Shown: piece by piece, positions 17,174 to 26,921 of the stretch
Layout: every line of letters begins with the position of its first letter
How positions within the stretch are numbered: the first letter of the stretch is position 1
NCBI RefSeq assembly: GCF_035918155.1
Contig: NZ_CP109328.1
Span: forward strand, 1,054,001 to 1,118,000
From: Streptomyces sp. NBC_01591
Lineage (GTDB): Bacteria > Actinomycetota > Actinomycetes > Streptomycetales > Streptomycetaceae
DNA length: 64,000 nt
Direction of reading: 5' to 3'
Program-made: the position numbers and the translations under genes
Notes under the pieces: generated by a model
Seen by the model: the letters and a program-made list of their open reading frames with translations, nothing else
Told to the model about the DNA's origin: nothing
Database searches by the model: none

Positions 17174-17474
17174 TCGCGGGCAAGCCCAAGGCACCCTGGG
17201 CAAGCCCGCGTGTGTCCAGGCAGCCATCGAGGACCCGCAGCAGAACGCGAACCCGACAGCAACCGACCAGCAGGCGTAGCTGACCCCTCCCACCTAGGAC
17301 TGCTGTTCAGACGGCTGTCCAGTGCCACTAACCAGGAGAGCCCACACCTGTCATCAACCACCGGCCGCCATGGGGGGCGACCGGAGGCCGCTGCTGGGCT
17401 GATGGGCCCGGGCGTCTTGCCTGCCCGGCTCGCCCCGGCTTCGCTGCTGTGAGGTTCTGGTCGGCGTTCGGGGT
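17174..17474. other. No gene recognised
   Basis: About 300 bp between convergent genes hold no supported gene. No clear terminator hairpin was identified. Confidence 0.5.
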
Positions 17475-18383
17475 TCAGGGGGCCTGCCCCCCGGTAGTGC
17501 TCGTCTCTTTGGACTTGGTCGCTGCCCAGCTTGCGAGTAGTTTGAGCCGGTCCTCGTTGGGGGTGCCCGGCTCGGCCGTGTAGATGGTGAGCGAGTGGAC
17601 CTCGCGTGGGGAAATGGGCAGGTCCAGCGGCTGGTAGACGAGCTCGACGCTCCCGGCTTCAGGGTGCTGGAACTGTTTGATCCCGCCATGGTGGATGCGC
17701 ACGTCGTGGGCGGCCCAACGAGTGCGGAACTCGGTGCTCACCGTGCACAGTTCACCGATCAGTTCGCGCAGTGCCTTGTCGTGTGGGTAGCGCCCCGCCT
17801 CGGCACGCAGCAGGGCGACGGTGGCGGCAAGGGCGCCGTCCCAGTCGGCGACGAAGTCGGGAGCCTCTCGGTCGAGGAACCAGTAGCGGGCGAAGTTCGG
17901 CTGTCCTCGAGCGTCGGTGGTCTCGCTTTCGAACAGTGGCGCGAACAGGGCGCGGGCCAGGGCGTTGGTGGCGACGATGTCGAGGCGACCGTTGGTGACG
18001 AAGGCCGCGGACAGTGTCATGGAATCGAGCAGCCACTGGACGCGGGGCGGCACGTCGACGGCCTTGCGGCGGCGGGGGGTGCGGCTGGACGGTTGTGCGG
18101 TACGGGCCAGGTCGAACAGGTAGGTGCGTTCGTCGTCGTCCAGCTGGAGCGCACGGGCGACCGCGTCGAGGACGTCTTCGGACACGCCGTTGATGTGGCC
18201 TTTCTCCAGCCTCGTGTACCACTCGGTGCTGACGCCGGCGAGGACGGCGACCTCCTCGCGCCGCAGGCCAGGAACCCGGCGCCGGCCGCTGATGGGCAGT
18301 CCGACCTGCTCCGGGGTGATCTTGGCGCGCCGGGTGGCGAGGAAGTCGCGGATGTCCGCGCGGCGGTCGGGGAGGCGTTCCAT
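17475..18383 (-). CDS. XRE-family regulator with MmyB-like ligand domain
   Basis: The 302-aa protein starts MERLPDRRADIRDFLATRRA. The HTH spans GLRREEVAVLAGVSTEWYTRLEKGHINGVSEDVLDAVARAL (residues ~38-80), followed by the C-terminal PAS-like MmyB domain (LLDSMTLSAAFVTNGRLDIVATNALARALF). In this large Streptomyces family the regulator is usually divergent from the oxidoreductase or transporter it controls, as here with the MFS gene 135 bp away. Ligand unknown. Confidence 0.9.
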   Translation of the reverse strand: MERLPDRRADIRDFLATRRAKITPEQVGLPISGRRRVPGLRREEVAVLAGVSTEWYTRLEKGHINGVSEDVLDAVARALQLDDDERTYLFDLARTAQPSSRTPRRRKAVDVPPRVQWLLDSMTLSAAFVTNGRLDIVATNALARALFAPLFESETTDARGQPNFARYWFLDREAPDFVADWDGALAATVALLRAEAGRYPHDKALRELIGELCTVSTEFRTRWAAHDVRIHHGGIKQFQHPEAGSVELVYQPLDLPISPREVHSLTIYTAEPGTPNEDRLKLLASWAATKSKETSTTGGQAP

Positions 18384-18518
18384 GCCCTCCACGCTACGGC
18401 GCGAGGCCCTGGCCTGGGGGGTTGAGCTTGTCCCCCCTATAAGTCCGGCCTCCCGCGCCTGCGGCAGAAGCGGTTTCGTGAGGTGCACCCCGATTTCGAC
18501 CCGCTGCGGAGATGAAGC

Positions 18519-19787
18519 ATGACGACGCGAGGAGACACCCTCCACGCCCCCGACGCCCTGCAGGGCACCGGCCCTGGGCAGCCGCCCGCCCGGCTTCCGC
18601 TCGTCGTCCACGTCCTGGCACTGGGCACGTTCTTGATGGGCACGACCGAGTTCGTGGTGGCGGGCCTGCTGCCGGCAATTTCCGGTGACATGCAGGTCAG
18701 CCTGGCTCAGGCCGGTCTGTTGATCACTGTCTTCGCGGTCGGGATGATCGTCGGCGCGCCGCTGATGGCGATGCTGACGTTGCGGCTTCCCCGGAGGCTG
18801 ACGCTGATCCTGGCGCTGGGGGTCTTCGCGGCCGGGCACGTGATTGTCGCCGTCGGCTCCAGCTTCTCGCTGTTGCTGGCCGCCCGGTTCCTGACCGCGT
18901 TGGCGACCGGCGCGTTCTGGGCGGTGGCCAACGTGGTGGCCGCCCGTGCTGCGGGCCCCGCCTCGAGCTCCCGCGCCCTGGGCGTCGTGGGTGCCGGCGC
19001 GATGCTCGCCAACGTCGTCGGCGTGCCGCTGGGCGCTTTCGCCGGACAGGGCATGGGCTGGCGTGGCCCGTTCTGGGCGCTCGCGGCGCTGGGGGCAGCC
19101 GCCATGGTGCTCATCGCCCGCCACGTCCCGCACGACGAAGTGAGTCACACGGCGGTGTCGATCCGATCCGAGCTGTCCGCGGTGCGCTCGGGCCGGATGT
19201 GGCTGGTCCTCGCGGCCTGCGCGACCACGACGGGCGGCGTGCTATCGACGTACTCCTACATTTCGCCGCTGCTGACCGACCGGGCAGGGCTGGCCTCCGG
19301 CCTCGTGCCGCTGGTCCTGGTCGGATTCGGCATCGGTGCCCTGGCGGGCTTCCTCGTGGGCGGCCGCCTGGGAGACCACCGTCCGCACGCGACGGCCATC
19401 GCTGCCGCTGCGACCACCACGATCCTGCTCCTGGCGCTGTGCCTGCTGTCCCGGTCCGCCGCGCCCACGATTGTGCTGGTCGCCCTGCTGGGGCTGTTCG
19501 GACTCGGAGCCAACCCGGTACTGATCTCCCTCGGCGTCCGCTTCGCCGGCCAGGCCCCCACCCTGGGCTCCGCCCTCACCGTCTCGGCATTCAATCTCGG
19601 CACGGCCGTCGGCTCCTGGATCGCCGGCCTCGCTCTCGAGTCCCCCCTGCAAGCCACCGGTCCCGCTGCCGTCGGCACCGCCATCGCGGCTCTCACGCTG
19701 ATCCCCACGCTCGCCATTGCCCTCACCCAGCGCCGCCGCTCGACGGTGGCAATGCCGAGCCCGGCACCGGACGCTTCGGCCCTTTGA
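18519..19787 (+). CDS. MFS efflux transporter (Cmx/AraJ-like, DHA1)
   Basis: This 422-aa protein has 12 hydrophobic segments. The first contains GTFLMGTTEFVVAGLLPAISGDM, typical of the DHA1 group that includes chloramphenicol and arabinose exporters. The motif near TM2-3 (GAPLMAMLTLRLPRR) and TM5 (GVVGAGAMLANVVGVPLGAFAG) fits antiporters. It is likely regulated by the divergent XRE protein and is followed by a dehydrogenase 113 bp downstream. The substrate is not predictable. Confidence 0.85.
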   Translation: MTTRGDTLHAPDALQGTGPGQPPARLPLVVHVLALGTFLMGTTEFVVAGLLPAISGDMQVSLAQAGLLITVFAVGMIVGAPLMAMLTLRLPRRLTLILALGVFAAGHVIVAVGSSFSLLLAARFLTALATGAFWAVANVVAARAAGPASSSRALGVVGAGAMLANVVGVPLGAFAGQGMGWRGPFWALAALGAAAMVLIARHVPHDEVSHTAVSIRSELSAVRSGRMWLVLAACATTTGGVLSTYSYISPLLTDRAGLASGLVPLVLVGFGIGALAGFLVGGRLGDHRPHATAIAAAATTTILLLALCLLSRSAAPTIVLVALLGLFGLGANPVLISLGVRFAGQAPTLGSALTVSAFNLGTAVGSWIAGLALESPLQATGPAAVGTAIAALTLIPTLAIALTQRRRSTVAMPSPAPDASAL

Positions 19788-19900
19788 GCGGGCTCGACCG
19801 CAAACGCCCCCGAACCGAGGAAGCCTCGGCTGCGCCGCGCCTTCCTGAACACGCACCGGTGCCCCCAGGCACCCGCACCATGAAAGCAAGGAGATCCACG

Positions 19901-20923
19901 ATGCGTGGAGTAGTGATGTACACCGCCGGCGACGTCCGCGTCGAGGAGCGCGAGGACCCGAAAATCATCGAGCCCACCGACGCGATCGTGAAGCTGACCG
20001 CGACCTGCATCTGCGGCTCGGACCTGTGGCCGTACCGCGGTATCGAACCCGCCGACCACACCCTCATGGGCCACGAGTACGTGGGCGTGGTCGAAGAAGT
20101 CGGTGACGCGGTGAAGACCGTCAAGCCCGGAGACTTCGTCGTCGGCTCCTTCGTCATCTCCGACAACACCTGCGAGATCTGCCAGGCCGGCTTCCAGTCC
20201 AAGTGCGTGCACGCCGAGTTCGTCCACGCAGGCATCGGCACCCAGGCCGAGAAGGCCCGCATCCCGCTGGCCGACGGCACCCTGGTCGCCACCCCCGGAC
20301 AGCCCGACCCCGAACTGATCCCCGCCCTGCTCGCCGCCTCCGACGTCCTGGGCACCGGCTGGTACGCAGCCGTCGCCGCCGAGGCCGGGCCTGGCAAGAC
20401 CGTCGCAGTCGTCGGCGACGGCGCGGTCGGCCTGATGGCAGTCCTGGCCGCCAAGCAGCTCGGCGCCGAGCGCATCATCGAGATGTCACGCCACCCCGAA
20501 CGGCAGAAGCTGGCCCGCTACTACGGCGCCACCGACATCGTCGAAGAGCGCGGCGACGAGGGCATCGCCAAGATCAAGGAGCTCACCGGCGGCCTCGGCG
20601 CACACTCGGTCATCGAGGCCGTGGGCACACAGGAGTCGTTCATGCAGGCCGTCGGCTCCACCCGCGGCGGTGGGCACCTGGGCTATGTGGGCGTCAACTA
20701 CGACGTTCAGATTCCTGGTATCGAGCTGTTCTTCGCCGGCATCCACACCCTCGGCGGGCCCGCCCCCGTGCGCCGCTTCCTGCCTGAGCTGATCCAGCTC
20801 ATCTGGGACAAGAAGATCGATTCCGGCAAGGTCTTCGACCTCACCCTCCCCCTGGAGCAAGCTCCGGAGGGTTACAAGGCGATGGATGAGCGCCGCGCGA
20901 CCAAGGTCCTGCTTACCCTCTGA
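19901..20923 (+). CDS. Zinc-dependent alcohol dehydrogenase (MDR)
   Basis: The 340-aa protein starts behind AAGGAG at ATG 19901. The GroES-like catalytic domain has CICGSDLWPYRG and GHEYVGVVEEVG; the Rossmann domain has VAVVGDGAVGLMAVLAAKQLGA. The structural zinc cluster is reduced: NTCEICQAGFQSKC retains three Cys in a shortened spacing, as in one subgroup of actinobacterial dehydrogenases. It probably oxidises or reduces an alcohol/aldehyde with NAD(P), and is likely co-transcribed with the MFS gene. Confidence 0.88.
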   Translation: MRGVVMYTAGDVRVEEREDPKIIEPTDAIVKLTATCICGSDLWPYRGIEPADHTLMGHEYVGVVEEVGDAVKTVKPGDFVVGSFVISDNTCEICQAGFQSKCVHAEFVHAGIGTQAEKARIPLADGTLVATPGQPDPELIPALLAASDVLGTGWYAAVAAEAGPGKTVAVVGDGAVGLMAVLAAKQLGAERIIEMSRHPERQKLARYYGATDIVEERGDEGIAKIKELTGGLGAHSVIEAVGTQESFMQAVGSTRGGGHLGYVGVNYDVQIPGIELFFAGIHTLGGPAPVRRFLPELIQLIWDKKIDSGKVFDLTLPLEQAPEGYKAMDERRATKVLLTL

Positions 20924-20986
20924 CGACCGGGCCGACAGCCCCGCTCGTGCCCTCCACCCCGACGCAAGGACGGAGAACCCGACCAC

Positions 20987-21514
20987 ATGGCCCTGATCTT
21001 GGTGACCGGAGCCTCCAGCGGGATCGGCTACACGACGGCGACCACGCTGGCCGAGGACGGGCACGACGTGGTCGTCCACGCCCGCACCCCGGCACGCGTC
21101 ACCGCGCCAGCGGGAGGGGGCCGGTGGGCGGGCGTGGTGACCGGGGATCTCGCCGAGACCGGCGAGATCCCCGGCCTCGCCCGGCAGGCCAACGCCTTCG
21201 GCCGCTTCGACACGGTCATCCACAACGCCGGCACCATGCACACTCCCGAAGCAGCCACCGTCAACCTGGTCGCGCCCTACCTGCTGACGGCCCTGATGGA
21301 CAAGCCGTCCCGACTCATCTATCTGAGTAGCTCCATGCACCGGGGCGGCTCCACCAGCCTTGCGCAGTTCGCGGACGGCACCGCCTCCTACAGCGACAGC
21401 AAGCTGTGGGTGACTACCTTGGCCATGGCTGTCTCCGCCCGGTGGGAGACGACAACTTCCCATGCCGTCCGCCCCGGTCTCTCTGTCACAGGGGCATGGG
21501 GCAGTAGACCGTGA
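20987..21514 (+). CDS. Short-chain dehydrogenase, C-terminally truncated
   Basis: The 175-aa product has the NAD(P) motif TGASSGIGYTTATTLAEDG, the HNAGTMHTPE loop and the catalytic Ser (LIYLSSSMHRGG) and YSDSKLW (Tyr-x-x-x-Lys). Normal SDRs have about 70 more residues; here the frame ends shortly after the PG motif (HAVRPGLS) in the end of the convergent PAP2 gene, overlapping it by 29 bp. It was probably cut by recombination, and activity is doubtful. Confidence 0.8.
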   Translation: MALILVTGASSGIGYTTATTLAEDGHDVVVHARTPARVTAPAGGGRWAGVVTGDLAETGEIPGLARQANAFGRFDTVIHNAGTMHTPEAATVNLVAPYLLTALMDKPSRLIYLSSSMHRGGSTSLAQFADGTASYSDSKLWVTTLAMAVSARWETTTSHAVRPGLSVTGAWGSRP

Positions 21515-23021
21515 GCGCTTCTGTCAGCTTGTCGATCGTCAACTCCGTTCCTGAATAGGCCACTTCACCGTCGTACGCATACGGGGTCCCCGGTGCCAGG
21601 CCGGCGATCCGTACTCGGTGCCGCCGTACCGCCGCGTGGACGGGGGAGCGGGTCAGCGGACCGGCCACCGCTGCTGCCAGCAGCCGCAGCCCTGGAGTCC
21701 GGCCGCCGTGGACCGCTCTGATGTCCAGCAGGCCGTCCGCCAGGTTGTGCCGCCGTCCGGGAGCGGGCCCCACCCGCTGGAAGAGCCCGTTGCCCACGAA
21801 CAGGAGCCACAACGGCCGCCGCTTTCCCTGCAGCTCGGCCGCCAGCGGGCGTCGACCACGCAGTACTTCGAAGGCCGCGAGGACTCCGGCGGGCCAGCCG
21901 CCGATGCGGGGCGCCCAGCGCTCCCGGGTCCGCACGAGCTCCGGATAGACCCCCAGGCTGAACGCGTTGAGGAAGTAGCCGTCCGCCCCGCCCGGCCCCT
22001 CGGGACCGGGCCGGAACCGGCCCAGGTCCACCCGGACCGCGCCCCCCGAGGTGAGGGCGGCCGCCGTGTCGTGCACCGTCTCGATGCCCAGATCGTACGC
22101 AAAGTGATTGAGCGTTCCGCCAGGAAAGACGGCGAGCGGCATCCCGTGCGTCGCCGCGACAGACGCCGCCAGATTTACCGTGCCGTCACCCCCGCAGACC
22201 CCCAGCGCCCGGCCCCGGCCCGCAGCCTCGGCCAGCGCCCCGGACAGCTCGTCGGGCGCGCACTCCACGACCTCGGCCAGCGGCAACGCCTCGCGCACCA
22301 GCGAAGCGGTCGCGGTGGCGGTGCCGGACTCCTGGTTCACTACGACGACCAGGTCCTTGCCGGCGGGCAACGGCGGAGCCGCCGCCGGCGGACGGCCCGG
22401 TGCGGGCAGCTGACCCCGCGTCGGTACGACCCCGCGCAACGCGAACGCCGCCCCTATGCCGAGCGCCACACCGGCCAGCACATCGCCCGGATAGTGCACA
22501 CCCGTGTAGACGCGGGAGGCGGCCACGGCCACCGCGACCGGGGCGACGACCGCGCCCCAGCCCTTCGACTCAAGGGCGACACCCGTGGCGAAGGCGGCCG
22601 CGGACGCCGCGTGCCCGGACGGGAACGACGTAGTGAACGGCTGCCGCTTGAGCTGCCGCACCACCGGAACCAGGTCCAGTAGCGGCCGCTCCCGGCGCAC
22701 CGCCTGCTTGCCGACGGTGTTGATCGCGGCCGAGGCGACGGCCAGCGACGCGACCCCGCGCAACGCCGCCCGGCGTGCCCGCGTGCTGCTGCCCAGTGCC
22801 GCCATACCGGCCGCGGCGCCGAACCAGAGAAGTCCGTGATCGGCGCTGCGGCTCAGCCGGGGCAGCACCTGATCGGCGCCCGGCCAGCGCCGGCCGGCGA
22901 CGCTGCGGAACAGGGCGAGGTCGCGGCTGTGCAGCAGACCGCGCAACCGGGCGGGGACGGCAAGGGAGACGGAATAGGAGGCGGAGAAGGGAAAGGAGGG
23001 GCTGCTGCTCGTAGTAGACAT
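21486..23021 (-). CDS. PAP2 phosphatase / diacylglycerol kinase fusion
   Basis: The 511-aa protein joins an N-terminal PAP2 phosphatase (KQAVRRERPLLD, TSFPSGHAASAAAFA, SRVYTGVHYPGDVLAGVALG, residues ~100-200) to a C-terminal DAGK/NAD-kinase-like domain (VVVNQESGTATA, CGGDGTVNLAASVAATHG, FPGGTLNHFAYDLG). Such fusions are known in actinobacteria and act on lipid phosphates at the membrane. It is complete and overlaps the truncated SDR. Confidence 0.9.
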   Translation of the reverse strand: MSTTSSSPSFPFSASYSVSLAVPARLRGLLHSRDLALFRSVAGRRWPGADQVLPRLSRSADHGLLWFGAAAGMAALGSSTRARRAALRGVASLAVASAAINTVGKQAVRRERPLLDLVPVVRQLKRQPFTTSFPSGHAASAAAFATGVALESKGWGAVVAPVAVAVAASRVYTGVHYPGDVLAGVALGIGAAFALRGVVPTRGQLPAPGRPPAAAPPLPAGKDLVVVVNQESGTATATASLVREALPLAEVVECAPDELSGALAEAAGRGRALGVCGGDGTVNLAASVAATHGMPLAVFPGGTLNHFAYDLGIETVHDTAAALTSGGAVRVDLGRFRPGPEGPGGADGYFLNAFSLGVYPELVRTRERWAPRIGGWPAGVLAAFEVLRGRRPLAAELQGKRRPLWLLFVGNGLFQRVGPAPGRRHNLADGLLDIRAVHGGRTPGLRLLAAAVAGPLTRSPVHAAVRRHRVRIAGLAPGTPYAYDGEVAYSGTELTIDKLTEALTVYCPMPL

Positions 23022-23213
23022 GAGTCAGCGAATACCCGGCCCGGACCCGATGAAGCGGCAGACGCGCCGAGACGCGGGCGGTGCCATCGTGACCGGGCTC
23101 GCCTGGTGGAGCCAGCGATAACCATCGGCCCGCCACCCAAGCGGATGGTGGGCCCCTCTCACGCCCGTGGTTCGGGCCCACCCGCCAACCCGCTCGTGCC
23201 AGGACCTGCCGTT

Positions 23214-24555
23214 CTACCAGCGCATGCCGAGTTGGTCGATGTCGGCTCGCCTGACAGCCCGCCAAGCCCGCTTCCGTCCCCACCTGCTCGACGTGCTTAC
23301 GGGGTACCCGCAAGTGCCCCTCGCGGGCGTGGAACTGCCGTGCCGCACGCAGGTTGAGGGCCCACTTGTCGTCTTGCGTCCGTTTCACCGGCCGCTCTGC
23401 CTCTTCGGCGGGTTCGATCCCGAGGACGTTTTCCAGCAGCCACTGCTGTGCGGGAAGGAGCTGTTCCCACCCGAGCCGCTGCGCCGCGACCCATCGCCCG
23501 AGGTCCTCGCCCTGCACGATCACTTTGCCGACCACCACCGGCAAGGCCCCGCCGTCCTGGAGGAGGTTCTGGATGAGCCGGAAGCAGCGTTGCCACCCGA
23601 TGTCCCATATCGGGCACCAGCCCGGGTCGATCTCCTCCAGCGCCGCGCGCCGCGCCTCGGTCAAGGCACCCGCACTGGAAGGGACGGGGAGGCCGGCCTG
23701 CCGCCGCTGCACAATCTGATCCGCGGTCCGGGCGGCGAAGCGTTGGTTCTTGGTCCAGGTCCCGACCGGGTATCCGTCCCAGACCGCGGTCGCGGGCGGC
23801 AGCAGGTGCCCGTGCACGGCCGCCCAGGCGCGGGCTGCTGTGAGGCCTTCCTCGAACGCGACGTCCTGGTGCGACCAGACCATGCCCAGCCCGTCGAGCT
23901 GTTCCACCCGCCCCGCATCCAGACTCCCCGCCTTGTGGAACTTCCGCTGGTCGGCGAGCCAGGTCCCCAGCGGGAACCCGGCCGGCGCCCAGTCGTCGGG
24001 GGTGACGTAGTCGTACGGCACCCGCAGCTGATCCGCCCCGGTCTCCTTCACGTACCGCACGCATGCCTGGATACCGCGCCGCCAGAACGTGTTCTCCGGC
24101 TCGATCACCCGCAGCTTCACGAACCGTGCCAGCAACGCGGGATCCCGGGGCGTGCTGAACTTCAGCAGTTCCTGCGCAGGCGCACTCGGTCCCCGCTCAC
24201 CCGCCAGCTCCTCCATCTCGCCTTCCTCGCCCTCCTCAACCACCCAACTACCGCTGCGCACACGAGGATCGGCGAGGCTCTCGATCGTGTCGGTGTCGTG
24301 CGCCCGCAGCGCTGAGAGGACCTTCGCGAGGGTTCCGTAGGCGTCCGAGGTCAGCATGTCGTCTGGCTTTTCACCCGGTGCGAGGAATACCGGAACAATT
24401 AGAGAAGCGATCTTCCCTTCACCGGGCTTGATTCGCAGGGCGCGGCCGACCATTTGCACGATATCGATCATCGATCCCCGCGCGTCGCAGAACGCGACGG
24501 AATCACAATTCGCCGTATCGACACCCTCGCCCAGCACCTTCACCGTGGTGATCGG
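23214..24555 (-). pseudogene. Terminal helicase-like protein, N-terminal half missing
   Basis: The remaining frame begins in helicase motif V-VI (VLGEGVDTANCDSVAFCDAR, DIVQMVGRALRI) and continues through several HA repeats (WRRGIQACVRYVKETGADQL, GLGMVWSHQD, WCPIWDIGWQRCFRLIQNLL, VQGEDLGRWVAAQRLG). Near the 3' end a frameshift separates RVPRKHVEQ from the terminal DIDQLGMRW stop at 23214. The 5' half is replaced by a transposon end at about 24556. This class is common near Streptomyces telomeres. Confidence 0.85.
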
Positions 24556-24869
24556 TGTCGTTTTGTCGGTGGGTGTTCGTCATCGTTTTGTCAGTGGCTC
24601 GGTGGTGTTTCCTGGCCGATGATGCGGGGTGCTGGGTTCTGACAGCGGATGCCGATGAAGGACTGTCGTTCTTGCGGGGCGTGGTGGTCGGTTTGCTGCT
24701 GATCGCTACGAGGGTGGGGTGTTCGTGCTGGTCAGTGGTGTGGTGTGGGCGGGTGTCCGATCCCGGTGAAGGTGGCGAACGGACCGCTGATCACGGCGAG
24801 CCGGTGAAAGGTCGAATTGAGTGTGCGGCAGAGTGGATCTGTCCGTCTCCTCCGTGGCCGTCCGATGGG
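24556..24869 (+). mobile_element. Tn402/Tn7-like transposon end remnant
   Basis: The DNA starts TGTCGTTTTGTCGGTGGG, with a second CGTTTTGTCAGTGG about 30 bp on. A 5'-TGTC end with short internal direct repeats is characteristic of Tn402/Tn5053-type and Tn7-like elements. It directly interrupts the helicase gene. No tni gene remains here; a related end and a tniB gene are at 41719-42613. Confidence 0.45.
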
Positions 24870-25409
24870 TCAGCGGCCGGGGCGTGGTGCCGCGCGCATG
24901 GATTCGCGTGACGCGTCCAGGAAGGCACTGCGAGCTTTCCCTGCATTCCTGTACATGTCGCGATATATGTCGTAGTTGGGCCAGCCCGAGGTTCCGGATT
25001 TCGAGCGCACCGAAGATCCCAGGGCCTCCAGCGCCTCGGCAAGGTTGATGCACGCCTTGTCCACAAGCTCCGGGACGAGAAGCAGCACCCGCTCCAGGGG
25101 ACGCTGCACACCTTCAGAGATCCGATCCACATGGGCCGCCGTACTCTCTTCGTGGTCCTCCCAGAAGCTGTCGCCCATCCGAGCTTCCTCATGCGCCGCT
25201 ATTTCGTCGAAGTACTCTCCCTGGTCGATCTCCTCTTGGAATTCCTTCACCGCGGTGTCCCAGGCATCAAGGAGTGCAACGTATGCGTCCTGACGCTGTC
25301 CACGGAGCCACTGGCCGTGCTCAACCGCAGCTTGGTCCCTGACCTGCCGCCGACCGAGGAAGAAGCCACTAACCACTCCCGCCAACGCCACCCCCTCGCC
25401 TATCTGCTG
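24870..25409 (-). CDS. Membrane-anchored hypothetical protein, 5' truncated
   Basis: The frame encodes a hydrophobic start (GEGVALAGVVSGFFLGRRQ), then RDQAAVEHGQWLRGQRQDAYVALLDAWD and a long acidic, helical domain to ASRESMRAAPRPGR. Streptomyces has many such one-TM proteins with this Q-R-x-x-Y-x-x-x-L-x-A-W motif, without known role. The natural start is missing because upstream DNA (25430-25661) is an HA fragment on the other strand. Confidence 0.55.
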   Translation of the reverse strand, partial: QQIGEGVALAGVVSGFFLGRRQVRDQAAVEHGQWLRGQRQDAYVALLDAWDTAVKEFQEEIDQGEYFDEIAAHEEARMGDSFWEDHEESTAAHVDRISEGVQRPLERVLLLVPELVDKACINLAEALEALGSSVRSKSGTSGWPNYDIYRDMYRNAGKARSAFLDASRESMRAAPRPGR

Positions 25410-25429
25410 CGCCGTCCCCGCGGGGCGTC

Positions 25430-25661
25430 GCAACGTGCCTTCAGCAAGGGCCTGCATGCTGCCTACATGTTCTGGCGCCGCCACGAACACTTCGACGTCC
25501 CCTACGGTTACCTGCATGAGGAGGACGGCCAGAGCCTCCATCTGGGGCGCTGGATCGCGGAACGACGCCGGAACGTAACCCAGCTCAGAGCTGAGCAGAT
25601 CGCCGCCCTCGAGGCCCTCGACATGCGCTGGATCCCTCGCCCCAGCCACACAGGCGCTTGA
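25430..25661 (+). pseudogene. HA-domain fragment
   Basis: The plus strand reads FSKGLHAAYMFWRRHEHFDV, then EDGQSLHLGRWIAERRRNVTQL and IAALEALDMRWIPRP before a stop, a single C-terminal helicase-associated repeat. It is another detached piece of a terminal-helicase-like gene, in opposite orientation to the one at 23214. Confidence 0.6.
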
Positions 25662-25711
25662 CCGGCCACACCCGCTTACGAACAGTCGTGCGTCGTACTT
25701 GACCAGCAACG

Positions 25712-25860
25712 GCCGCCGCAGCGGCTTGGCTGGCTCAGTCCCGTCGAGTTTGAGGAGAAGTATTGCGTCGGCCAGGTGACGGTCGAACAACTGAACCTGA
25801 AACCCCGTCAACCCGCCCTGACCAGCTGATCGGCACCTCCCGCACACCGGGGAAACCTCA
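25712..25860 (+). pseudogene. IS3 right-end remnant
   Basis: About 40 codons of an OrfB tail (LSPVEFEEKYCVGQVTVEQL to RQPALTS) are followed by an end-like CACACCGGGGAAACCTCA. The same sequence finishes the two complete IS3 copies in this window. Everything upstream is gone. Confidence 0.75.
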
Positions 25861-26006
25861 TGGCCGGCCCGGTCCGTGCCGCTGGATCCGCGCTGGTCGG
25901 ACGCGGAAGCGGCCTGCCCTATGCCCAGATGAGCGCTTGGACCGGTATTCCTGAAGACGACCTGGCCCAGCAGGTCCAGGACTATCACCGCCTCATGGCT
26001 CTCTGA
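25860..26006 (+). pseudogene. Short remnant of an unknown gene
   Basis: The ATG formed at the IS3 edge opens a 48-codon frame ending AWTGIPEDDLAQQVQDYHRL then MAL and a TGA. It resembles the C-terminus of a real protein cut off by the IS. The function is unknown. Confidence 0.3.
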
Positions 26007-26612
26007 GCTGCTGCACGATCGCTGTCGCGAGGCTCGACGGGTCGGACCCGGGGCTCGCACGCCCGATTCCTGAATGCTGGTCTGGTGGGTGAGGGCAGCG
26101 CTGGCGGGGCGGGTTGGTCACCTGGTGGCGGGGGCGAGTTGCACGCGCATGCTGCGAGAGTTCGTCACGTGACCGCAGAGTCATTCCCGGCGGTCACGCT
26201 CTGGTACCGCCTGGCCAACGCGGGCCCTAGAACCCACGTGATGTCGTCGGATCCCGGGTCGTACGACCACCCGTCCGCTACCCGGGCGGCAACCAGCCGG
26301 TCGAGGGTGGCAGTCAGGGCGCCAGGTGTGTCTGCTGCGCACACGCGCCCGAGTCGGTCTGCCTCGATGATGCCGTGCACGTGGCCGGGGGAGAGGTAGG
26401 TGGCCAGCGCGAGTCCGGCGAGCTGTTCTGAGGCCGACAGGCTGCGAAGCGCCGGGCAGGATGTCAGGCGCAGCGCTGCGTCGGCGGCATGGGCACGGTC
26501 CCGGCGCCCAGGGGCCTGTGTCAGGACAGCAGCGTCGAGAAGTTGAGGTTCCCCCGAGATGCGGGGATGGGTGACAGAAGGTCAGATGGGTCTCATGAGA
26601 GGAGCCCAGACG

Positions 26613-26921
26613 ATGCCTGCGCCGAGAAAGTACCCGCTGGAGTTGCGTGAGCGTGCGGTCCGGATGTACCGGACCGCCGAGCCGAAGCCCGTGATCCGCC
26701 GCATGGCCGAGGAACTCGGCGTGCACCACGAGGCCCTGCGCAACTGGATCCGCCAGGCCGAGGCCGACGCCGGCGAACGCGACGACCTGCTCACCACCGC
26801 CGAGCGTGAGGAGCTTGCCGCCCTGCGCAAGGAGAATGCCCAGCTCAAGCGTGCGAATGAGGTCCTGCGGACGGCCTCGGCTTTTTTCGCGGCCCAGCTC
26901 GACCCGACCCGGCCCAGGTGA
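26613..26921 (+). CDS. IS3 OrfA (copy B)
   Basis: This 102-aa protein starts MPAPRKYPLELRERAVRMYR and contains the HTH IRRMAEELGVHHEALRNWIRQ and the coiled coil RKENAQLKRANEVLRTASAFF. It has the same role as the copy at 13268. It overlaps orfB by 4 bp. Confidence 0.93.
   Translation: MPAPRKYPLELRERAVRMYRTAEPKPVIRRMAEELGVHHEALRNWIRQAEADAGERDDLLTTAEREELAALRKENAQLKRANEVLRTASAFFAAQLDPTRPR

Noticed and set aside
22570..24543. One 657-aa helicase protein
   Set aside because: After about residue 430 the frame leaves the HA homology and runs antisense to the PAP2 gene; the true end is in another frame at 23214.
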